A DNA stretch of 18,007 bases. Source: Chlamydomonas sphaeroides. Taxonomy: Eukaryota; Chlorophyta; Chlorophyceae; Chlamydomonadales; Chlamydomonadaceae. The DNA is taken from positions 11,049-29,055 of the forward strand of contig BDDC01001035.1 of NCBI GenBank assembly GCA_001662425.1, given 5' to 3'. Of the stretch, positions 1 through 8,131 are shown one piece after another. The notes below the pieces were generated by a model. It saw only the letters and a list, made by a program, of their open reading frames with translations, was not told the DNA's origin and made no database searches. Each line of letters starts with the position of its first letter. Position 1 is the first letter of the stretch. The position numbers were made by a program, and so were the translations under genes.

Positions 1-249
1 GAACCCCGGTGCCCGCATGAGTGGGGACGGCAGCCGGGCGGGCGGAGGGCAGCGACCACGACGGCCGATCCGCGGCCGCGGGACCGGACCCCGGCACCAG
101 CCGTGCCACGCCCCCAAGCCGCCCCCCGCCCGCCCGCTGCGCCCAGCGTGCCACCGCCAGGAGCCACAACGCGGCGCCCCGGCGCCCCCCGCACACGACA
201 GCACACCTGGCTTGGCGCTATACCCCTCCCTCCCCCCCCCGGCCCCCAC
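1..249 (-). other. Intron 3 of the ABHD17-like gene (partial)
   Basis: No exon of the hydrolase (for example the segment after SHGNAVDLG leading to the YDYSGYG region) can be found on the minus strand between 249 and 1, so the window appears to begin inside intron 3. The sequence is GC-rich with C-runs near 219-240. No repeat or RNA gene is recognised. Confidence 0.6.
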
Positions 250-1513
250 CTGTACACGGGCAGCATGTGGCCCAGGTCCACCGCATTGCCGTGGCTGTAC
301 AGCAGCGTCAGCCGGTCAGCAGCAGCGGGGGCCGAGGCGCCGCCGCCGGCCGCGGCGGCGCCCGAGGCGCGGCCCGAGGAGGGGTGCTGGCGGTGCGCCC
401 CCCCGCCGTAGCGGAAGAAGGCGGTCACGATCTCGGTGCCGCCGCCGCCCCGCTTGAGCGGCGGCACGGGTATGACCAGGATCTTGGCCTGGGGCACCTT
501 GGGCACGTCGCTGTGGGGTTGAGGGGTGGGGGTGGGAGGTGGGGTTTTGGGGAAACGTGCAGTGTTGCGATACGGCCGAGGGCGCGCTGGCCAAAGCTGA
601 CAAGACATGGTAAGGTGTGGGTGGTGGTGGGAGGGGGGAAGCGGAAAGAGCGGGAGGGAGGAGGCGCGAGACAGGGGAGAGGTGTCAGGGCGTTGCAGGC
701 GAGCGCGGTGCAGGCGAGGTGCAGCGAGGGGCGAGGGCGAAGGGTGGTCGAATGGAGAGAGGCAGAGTGAGAGGCAGGGTGAAGGGGGAGGGTGACTAGG
801 CCATCCTGGAGGAGCGGGTATGGGATCGGTACAGGGGAGGGCATGATATGCAGGATTTGGGCACAGATGTCAGTGAGGTAGGAGGCAGGGAGGAAAGGGT
901 ATGGCGAGGGCCGCGGGGGCCAGGGGAGGACGTGTTGTGCGGCGCGCACGCACGGCGGCTGTGCTCGAGGCCCGCCCTCCGGGGGCCGCCAGCGTCCCGC
1001 TGGGCCGCAGGGCTACAGCGGCGGCCAGCAACCTAGGGCCCTCCGGGTGGCTGCACTGCCGTGCTGGGCGCCCCATTCCGTACGAGTGCACATGCCGTAC
1101 TCACGGCGCCAGCGGGTGGATATACTTCTCGCCGCTTCCGTCCGCACTGCGAGGCGCGAGGAGGCGCGGTTGGGTGCAAGCAGCGTGCACGGCGGCATGG
1201 CGGCATGGCGGCATGGCGGTGACGCCCGTGACCAAGGGGCCGTGCACTTGTAGCTGCGAGGTGCGGCCAGGACCGGGGCCGACACAGGCCACGGGCCAGG
1301 CGCCGCGACTCGCGGGTGGCGGGTTGCATATCACCAGGCCCTCAAGGCGCGCTTCGAGACGCCTTCAAAGAGGCGGCCTGCGCCTGGCGGGCTCATTGCG
1401 CTAAGGCCGCACACACGGGCTTACTGTTCGCGGATGGCGTATGTGGGCGGCTGGGGCGGGAAGAAGGCCAGGCGGGAGGAGATGTTCTCCACCAGCCGGT
1501 CCCACGGCCCCAT
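250..1513 (-). CDS. ABHD17/FAM108-like alpha/beta hydrolase, 5' part (continues off the left edge)
   Basis: Three minus-strand exons: 1513-1425, 1146-1105 and 510-250, with the donor of exon 3 (GTGGGG) at 249-248. Phases close exactly (89, 42 and 261 nt), giving 130 codons before the next junction. An in-frame TAG lies just upstream of the chosen ATG at 1513. Residues around 16-28 (AFFPPQPPTYAIRE) match the N-terminal signature of ABHD17/FAM108 hydrolases. Exon 3 holds LTLLYSHGNAVDLGHM (about residues 111-126), the family's beta-strand and oxyanion 'SHGNAVDLG' motif. Known family role: membrane-associated serine hydrolases, with animal ABHD17 acting as protein depalmitoylase. The nucleophile Ser, Asp and His should lie in exons left of the window and are not seen. 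No Cys-rich N-terminal palmitoylation cluster is visible. Odd point: a Gly/Ala/Ser-rich insertion of about 25-30 residues precedes LTLLYSHGN. The introns between exons are long (278 and 594 nt). Family assignment is firm; the substrate is unknown. Confidence 0.85.
1191..1217. repeat. 8-bp tandem repeat in ABHD17 intron 1
   Basis: Three exact copies of GGCGGCAT (1191-1198, 1199-1206, 1207-1214) followed by a partial fourth copy. It lies in the first intron of the ABHD17-like gene, between the exons at 1105-1146 and 1425-1513. No coding role is apparent. Confidence 0.8.
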
Positions 1514-2577
1514 GGCTCTCCGCACGGTGACCACGCTAGCCTACCCTGAGGGAATAGGACGGCGGGAGCGGAGGTAAGATACTTGCAGGCCAAGGATGAG
1601 CTTTCACTAAAACAAAACCCAGGGTTTATGGGCGGGTCCGGAGGGGCGTCGCTAGGTAGACGTGCGGGTTGCAGCGAACAGCTCTCTGGCATCTGCTGTA
1701 GCGTCCACAAGTAGCGGCATCAGTTGCTTACGCTTGCAGCGGGCTCCTAAGGCGAGGTCGTTTGGTACAGATGGCTTCATGTCCGGGCTTGTGAAGCTGG
1801 GACTCCCGCCTGCACTTGACTACTGCTCATTCTTGTGTGCTGCAAGTCTACAGGCTATAAACGGTGCACTTCTGAACGGCTCGAAACTCCGGCTCTGCCC
1901 TGGTCCTTAGGCTCCTAGCAGCACCCTGCGCGTGTAACGCGTCAGCGATGATGCAGCGCGAGGGACTGCGAAGCCCGCGCAAGTCGTTCGCGCGTGGAAC
2001 TTAAAAGCGACTTAAACGGTCGCCACGGTGGTGCTGCTGTATCGGACTATTCAAGTCCTGGCGGATATGTCTGATGTAAGGGTGTGTGCGTATGCAACGC
2101 CGCAGTGATCGAAGGACACGGCCGCCCCCCGACATCTCCCGCCCATGCTGCCCACGGCTCCCCTGGCCGGGCTACGATCGATTCCAGTGACGGTCAACCG
2201 ATGTGCTGACCTGGCATCAGCGTAGTGCCACAGCATCAACAATTGCAAGGGACACGCTCGCGACCTCCGTGTGCTGTTACAGTCCACATCGAAGCACGGA
2301 TGCGGCAGGCAAACTCGCTGCTGTGCGCACCAACCCGCACCGCACAAAGGGTTGGCGGACATACAATACACACCAACTCGCGCGCAGAACCCGCAGTCGC
2401 CAGCTCACGACTGAGGTCCCAAACACCGCACGCCGCAGCTGCCGCTTGCCGCTCATGCCGCCGCGGCGGATGCCTTGCGCCCCGTCAGGCCCGCCTCCTG
2501 GCATCGGCTACAGCACCCACGTTTGCACGTCCGTCCGCCCGCGGCGTGCGCGAAGCGCGCCGCATCCCACCCCGTCG
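1514..2577. other. Intergenic: ABHD17 5' region and argJ 3' flank
   Basis: About 1.06 kb between the ABHD17 start codon (1513) and the argJ poly(A)-type signal (2578-2582). It is lower in GC than the flanking exons. It must hold the ABHD17 promoter and 5' UTR. A pyrimidine-rich CCTCAG on the minus strand near 1548 could be a 5'-UTR splice acceptor. Short open frames exist on both strands, but none resembles a known protein and none has recognisable splice structure. No RNA gene or terminal inverted repeat was seen. Confidence 0.5.
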
Positions 2578-2582
2578 TTACA
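2578..2582 (-). terminator. Candidate polyadenylation signal of argJ (TGTAA)
   Basis: The plus strand reads TTACA, so the minus strand reads TGTAA, the usual poly(A) signal of volvocine nuclear genes. It lies about 190 nt downstream of the argJ stop codon (2769-2771). A second TGTAA (2277-2281) lies further downstream and could serve as a distal site. Confidence 0.55.
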
Positions 2583-2768
2583 CCCCTCCCGTCCGCACCC
2601 CAACAAAACTTCCATGCCGGTACACACCACCTGTTCGTACAGCGCCCGCGACGCGGCCGCAGCCAACGCCAACCTCGCCGCCGCCACTCACACCAAGCGG
2701 ACCAGTAGCTGCCGCACCACCACACATCAAAACGCTCAGGCGATGTTAACACCAGCGCCACCTGTCAT

Positions 2769-5700
2769 CTAGGTGGTGTACTCGGCGTTGATCTTGACGT
2801 AGTCGTAGCTCAGGTCGCAGCCCCAGGCCATGCCGGTGCCCGCGCCCTTGCCCACGGTCACGAAGATCTGCACCGTGCCGTGCACCGCGCACGTGTCCTT
2901 GAGGTACTTGTTGGCGGCGGCCTTGTCGAAGGGCAGCGGCTGGCCGTCCTTCATAAGCGTCATGGAGCCCACGCGCACGCCCAGCTCGGCCTGGTCAAAG
3001 ATGATGCCTGGGGCGGGAGGCACACGGGTATTGGGACGGCGTTCAGACAGAAAAACACACCACAGGCACGCAGCACAGGCGGCGGGCGGTCTGTCGTCGC
3101 GGCCGGCGCAGCCGCCAGGGGGTTTGCCGTGGAGGTTGGCAGCGAGCCCTCGGTATGTGTCTCCACCGACTCGGCTGCGGCCCAGGCCGTGGGACTGGGA
3201 GGCCCCAGGCCCAGCCGGACTCGTACCGCCGGCCCCGGCCCTCCCCTGCCCCCGTAGCCCGCTCACCCGAGTAGCCCGCGGCGGCGGCGATGCGGCCCCA
3301 GTTGGGGTCATGCCCGAAGATGGCGCTCTTGGCCAGAGAGGAGCCAGCCACGGAGCGAGCGATGATGCGCGCGTCGGCGTCCGACTGCGCGCCCGTCACC
3401 TGCGCGGGCAGAGGCAGGGGCGGGCGGGGCAGGGAGTGAGCGAGGGCGGAGTCATGGGTAGTGAGGGGAGGGCGGGGCAGGGAGTGGGGGAGGGCGGTGT
3501 GCTGAGTGGTGAGGGTAGGGCGGGGCAGGGGGCCCTTTGTGGAGCTACGGCCTGGGCGCCGCGGCGGCGGTGGCGGTCAAGGGGTTTGGCGGACAGGCAG
3601 CAGGCAGCTGGCCGCGCAGCCGGCAAGGAAGCAGAGCGAGGGGAGCGGCAGCTGCCGGTCCCGACACGCGCCAGGGGGTCGTGGATGCTGGCGCTCGTAG
3701 CCGCCCTCCGCACCTTACCCCGACGTGCCTGCCCCCGGGCCCTCCGCCCGCCTCACCTCGATCTCCACCAGGCACGTCGCACCCTCGCCGTCCCAGGCGA
3801 TGGACTTGGCCAGGCCCTGGCGAGGCGGGCCAGCGGGTGGGGCAGAGCAGCGGCGGTGGGTTGGGTAAAGCAGCGGGAGGTGAGGTCGCACCCCATGGTC
3901 AACGGCCGCCCGCAGCCTGGCCACGGCCGCTGTGGGGCCAGGCGGCCAGCCGACCCGTCCCAGCGCCATCGCCGCCCTCGCATCCTTCCTCCCAACCGTC
4001 GTACCAGCCACTTACTTCCCTCCCCATCGCCGGCCCCCACCCAGCCACTCACCTGCATGAGCGCCGTCACAGCGCTCTCCAGCAGCTTGGCGTCAGCCGA
4101 GGCGGGGTCCGCCAGCACCGCGTTGCCGGCCGCGCCGCTGGCCAGGCCGATGACGCAGTCGTTGGTACTCGTGTCGCCGTCCACCGTGATCTGGGTTGGA
4201 GGGGAGCGGAATAGCGGGGGGCAGAAGGGGTTAGGGCCAGGAGGTGACGAGGTGGTGTAGGACCGCGGCGGCAGCGAGGCGGCAGGGCCCAGCACCACAT
4301 GGCGGGGCTTCTGCCAGGCGCTGCAGCACCGTCCCCTCCGCTGCAGCTCGCCCTCCGCTGCAGCTCCCCACGTCCCCTCCGCTGCGGGTCCCCACGTCCC
4401 TTCTGCTACCGCCGCTGCTGCGCACCGCGTTAAAAGAGGCGGTGGAGGCGCGCTTGATGATGCCGGTCCACAGCTTGGGGTCGACAGCTGCGTCGCAAGT
4501 GACGACGCCCAGCATGGTGGCCATGTTGGGGTGGATCATGCCACTGCCCTTGCACATGCCGCCCACGGTGACCGCCTGACCGCTGGACAGCGTCACGCGC
4601 AGCGCCGCCTCCTTGGACACCAGGTCTGGGGCGAGAGGGAGGGAGGCGTAAGATGTGTGGAGGTTACGAGAGCAGCGACGAAGGGAGCGTGCAGAGGGGC
4701 CGGAAGAGAGGGGAGGGCTGCGGCCGTGGCGTATGGGGACTTGGGGAGCCGGAGCAGCGGGGGCGGGCGACGGTGCGAGGGAGTTCGGCGGCCCACCGGT
4801 GGTGGTGATGGCGACGGCGGCGCGGTGGGCGTCCTCCTTGGTGGGGCCCAGCTTGGTGACGATCTCGGGGATGGCGGGCAGGAAGGCCTCCATCTTCATG
4901 CGCCGCCCGATGACGCCTGGCGGCCGGGGAAAAAGATGGGAGGAGGCCAGGGTACGTGTGCAAGCCTGCGTCTCACGGCAGCTAGGCCTGTGCCAACAAG
5001 CGCCGGCCGGTGACGCCTGGCAGCGGGCAGGATGGGCAGGTGGGGACGGGGGCAACAGCGGGCCCTGGGGCTGCAGCAGGGCTTGCTCGGGGCTGATGAC
5101 AATGCTGCAATGAGGGGCCATCCCGGAGGGCAGGCGCCGCTCCCGTGAGCGAGGCCCCGCAGGGCCGCCGCTACGCTGCCGCTGTCGCCGCCGACCGCTC
5201 CCGCGGCTTGCCTCCGCAAGCAGCCGCCTCGCGGGCTTTGGGTCACGGCCCCGGCGGCCGGATGGGCAACCCCTGCCGCCTGGGGGCTTTGCGAGGGCCG
5301 CCTGGACGCAGCCGGCTGCCAGCGCCAGCTGCGGCGGTCTAGCTATGACGCCGCCGTGTCGCTGCCATGCTCTAGGGACCCGTGCATGCGCTGAGCTGGA
5401 GCCCGCCTGCCCACCCGGGCCGCGAGCAGCCCTGCTGAGCGGCGCCAGCCGGGCATAGCCTCCATCAGCGCTGCCGCGCTGCGGCATCCGCGCCTTCGGG
5501 CCTGCGCTGCGGCATCCGCCCACGCCCCGGTCCTCGCCGACCAGGCACCCGGGTGCCATTACCTCCGCCTTTCCATCCGACCAACATCCCCCGCCCAGGA
5601 CCTGACCATAGCCCACCCACCCGTGGACTGCAGCAGCACGTCGTCCGTGCTGATGCCCAGGGCCGCGGCCAGCGCCTCGGCGGTGGCCACAGCGTCCTCA

Positions 5701-7025
5701 TAGCCCTGCGCCCGGGCAGGAGCGCGCAGCACGGCCCCTTGGCGGGAGGCCAGCGGCGGGTGGCGCAGGGCTGCACTGGCAACAGCCGTTGCGAGGCCGC
5801 CTGCCACGAGGCCGCCTGCCACGAGGCCGCCGCCCGCGCTACTGCCGGGTCCCCTTCATCCGCGGCCCCTTTCCCGGGGCCCGCCCCTGCTTTCCGGCCA
5901 TCGCAGGCCGGCCGTGCAGGCTGCTGCTTCACACGGCCGGCTGCGTGAGGCCCTCTGTGGGACCCTGCATGCAGCCGCAGCCCAGTAGGGCCCAACCCGT
6001 GGGCCCCACGCCGCCGGGCCCAACCCGAGAGAGCCCATCCAGAACGCCACAAGGCAGCCGCTACAACGCCGGCTCAGCCAGGAACCGCTGCCTGCATGGC
6101 CCATGGACCCACCTGGGTGCCCGTGGCGGCGTTGGCCTGGCCCGCGTTGGTCAGGACCTGCACCGCAGGGGAGCAGTAGAGGGGACAGGGTGTGGCGTCC
6201 CTCAACGCCCCCACCCATTGACCGCACGGTGTTCCTATTGACAGGGCCTCAGGCCTTGCCCCATCACCGACCCATTTACGCCTGCCCCTTCTGTGCCCCC
6301 ACGCACCGCCCGCACGGTGCTCTTCTTGGCCAGCACGTCCTTGCAGTACAGCACCGGCGCCGCGCACATGACGTTCTGTGTGAAGGTGCCCGCAGCCACC
6401 GCCGGCTTGTCGGCCACCACCAGCGCCAGGTCGGCCTTCTTGCCAGAGGCGCGCAGGCCGCCGTGCGCACCTGTGAAATGGCGGGCGGGGGCGTGAGGGG
6501 CGATGAGAGGCGCGGCGGGGCGGGGAGGGAGAGCAAGTTGGGGGCGGAGGGAGCGTGGCGCTGGGACGGACGGGGGATAGCAGGAGAGACGTGAGCAGAG
6601 CCGGGGCAGGAGAGGGGTGAACAGTTGAGGGGGCCGGCGCGGCGCGGCGCCGACTAGGGCTTGGCCGCCAGCACACGTGCCCGAGCTCCTGGTCAACCTT
6701 CCGCCGCCCCCCCCGAGCACCCGAAACTCCCGGCTAGGATGTGGACAACGCCGGGCCGCCCCGCGTGAGCCAACGCACCAGTGGCCTTGAAGCCCTTTGC
6801 GGCGCACACACCACCCTCGACCTTGGCCCAGGGCCCGTTGGGGATGAGGTCGGGGGCCGCCGGAATGGTGTAGCACTCGGGGTCCATCAGCAAGGCCCGA
6901 GCGCGGGTCGCCTGAGCGGGAAGCGGTGGCAGCCAAACGGCACGTGAGCTCCGATCATCGCGACATGCAGCTCGCCCCTTGCGCAGTCCCCAGCTTACCG
7001 TGCGCGGCATGACCCGCACAGGCAT
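2769..7025 (-). CDS. argJ: Glutamate N-acetyltransferase / ornithine acetyltransferase (ArgJ), 11 exons, complete
   Basis: Exons: 7025-6999, 6911-6779, 6470-6307, 6157-6113, 5705-5621, 4916-4797, 4625-4426, 4190-4053, 3816-3757, 3399-3267, 3007-2769. CDS 1344 nt, 447 aa, all phases closing. ArgJ moves acetyl from N-acetylornithine to glutamate, and in many species also uses acetyl-CoA, in the cyclic arginine pathway. Visible hallmarks: VEGGVCAAKGFKATG (residues about 40-54), LQSTG (about 148-152), and the autoproteolysis/catalytic segment KGSGMIHPNMATML, in which Thr228 should be both cleavage point and nucleophile. Also VDGDTSTND (about 261-269), GHDPNWGRI (exon 10) and the conserved C-terminus CDLSYDYVKINAEYTT. 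Length fits the family. The ATG at 7025 is the first after an in-frame TGA. The N-terminus (MPVRVMPRT, then ATRARALL) is basic and could be a short plastid transit peptide, but intron 1 is frame-neutral and stop-free, so the true N-terminus is uncertain. The protein normally acts in the plastid stroma. Confidence 0.96.
3422..3533. repeat. 48-bp minisatellite in argJ intron 9
   Basis: The segment GGGCGGGGCAGGG recurs at 3422, 3470 and 3518, an exact 48-bp period. The intervening sequence (GTGAGCGAGGGCGG... and its variants) is partly conserved, giving about 2.3 copies. It lies between argJ exons 10 (3267-3399) and 9 (3757-3816), on the purine-rich plus strand. Confidence 0.8.
4330..4405. repeat. 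Imperfect CT/GC-rich tandem repeats in argJ intron 7
   Basis: Variants of CCCTCCGCTGCAGCTC and CCCCACGTCCC occur three to four times in tandem between argJ exon 8 (4053-4190) and exon 7 (4426-4625). The copies are irregular in length, as expected of a decaying intronic minisatellite. Confidence 0.6.
5792..5831. repeat. 15-bp tandem repeat in argJ intron 4
   Basis: Two exact copies of CGAGGCCGCCTGCCA (5792-5806, 5807-5821) and a partial third (5822-5831). It lies between argJ exon 5 (5621-5705) and exon 4 (6113-6157). The period is a multiple of three, so the overlapping open frame shows a repeated peptide, but no argJ homology is present there. Confidence 0.8.
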
Positions 7026-7436
7026 CCGGCTGAACGCCGGCGCGCGGCCTGTGTCGGCAATGACGACGAGTCAGCAAGCTGTATGGTGCAAGTGCGGCTC
7101 GCGCGATGCTTACCCAGCGCCTTCTGCTGCTGCATCAACATGGTGTAAGGTTGTATGGACGGCTATGCGAAAGTACAGTCGCAGGCTGACTTGACTATGT
7201 TGGCGACAGCAATCAATCCTGGAGTCACAGTACGAGGGGCTGCCCTGAAGCCAAACAATGGCTTTCACAGCTTTTGAAATGCATATGGAAGCAAGTATGG
7301 GAGCGGTGCCATTTGCCGAACCATGGGCCAACAACACCGGGGGAGCCCGCAAAAAGCTCTTGCCACGGCTCTTGCCTGCGGTTGCCGGTCCTCCTGATAC
7401 GCGCAATCTTGTTGCCGCGCAACCGCAAGACGTGAC
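7026..7436. other. argJ upstream / intergenic region
   Basis: About 410 bp between the argJ start codon (7025) and the kinase poly(A)-type signal at 7437-7441. It must hold the argJ promoter and 5' UTR. No clear TATA box is seen on the minus strand. Open frames of about 90-100 codons cross it on both strands but match nothing recognisable. GC is lower than in the exons. Confidence 0.45.
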
Positions 7437-7441
7437 TTACA
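7437..7441 (-). terminator. Candidate polyadenylation signal of the SnRK2-like kinase (TGTAA)
   Basis: TTACA on the plus strand, so TGTAA on the minus strand. It is the first TGTAA downstream of the kinase stop codon (8132-8134) and implies a 3' UTR of about 700 nt. That is long but not unusual for volvocine genes. Confidence 0.4.
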
Positions 7442-8131
7442 TCCACAAGCAGCACCGTGGCCACGGCCCCATATGGCTGCAGCGCCGCGCACCTGCCATG
7501 CCGGGCCACGCACTTCCTGCGCCACGTACCCAATTAGCACGCCAGCTCACTCCATCACGCAGTTCTTCTGGCTCTGCCACGTCGCACGCACCCACAATTC
7601 ACTCGCACAGTCCTGCGGCGCGTTGCCCCTCAACGCCCGGCAAAAGAAATCCCATAGTCCAGCCTGCACGCTAGCCCGCCACTGCCGGCTCCGAGGACCA
7701 CCTCTACCAGACCTGCGCCGCAGCGCCCGCCTGTCGTACACCTGCTGCTGCGTGCTGTGCGTGCTGCTCCCGCGCCCTCCCGCGCTTTACCTACCGAGCA
7801 GTGCTCTCGCACTCGGCCAAGGCCGCCCCTAAACGTGCACGGCGCACGCCTCGTACGGCGGCCGCCGCCAGCCAATGCCGGGATCCTCCCGCCCGCCCAC
7901 AGGCACCCGGGGTGCCATCCACCAGCCTCGCGCATCCCAGCACCCGCCCACAGTCCGATAGCAGATCACACGCAAAGAATCCCACCATATGTGCCACCGT
8001 ACTCAACACTGCGTGCCATCCTTCCACGCAGCGGCCCTCCCCGCGCAACGAACCCCGCATCCCACCTCGAGCCCCGAGCCCACGAGCCCACTGCACCAGC
8101 CCCCTTGCCCCCCGAGCGAGCGCCGCTGGCC
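7442..8131 (-). other. Probable 3' UTR of the SnRK2-like kinase
   Basis: 690 nt between the kinase stop and the TGTAA signal. On the plus strand it is C-rich and stop-poor, so long frames exist in several phases (for example 7757-8260 plus), but they are Pro/Ala/Arg/Ser-rich with no recognisable domain and partly overlap the kinase's last exon. No RNA gene or repeat is seen. Confidence 0.4.

Noticed and set aside
1662..1910. 82-codon plus-strand frame followed 23 nt later by a TGTAA (1933-1937)
   Set aside because: The frame begins with GTG, its first ATG (1779) leaves about 43 residues, and the protein resembles nothing; the TGTAA may be chance.
2203..2772. 189-codon plus-strand open frame
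   Set aside because: Thr/Arg/Pro-rich, lies antisense to the argJ 3' UTR, no recognisable domain.
2830..4260. 476-codon plus-strand open frame across argJ
   Set aside because: Antisense to four argJ exons and their introns; composition is Arg/Pro/Ala/Gly-rich with no family resemblance, so it is a GC-bias shadow.
4231..5616. 461-codon minus-strand open frame read as one exon
   Set aside because: It contains two real argJ exons but reads through introns; ArgJ similarity stops sharply at the GT/AG boundaries, so the spliced model is preferred.
7225..7674. Opposing open frames of about 100-138 codons near 7225-7674
   Set aside because: They overlap in both orientations across the kinase 3' flank and match no known family.
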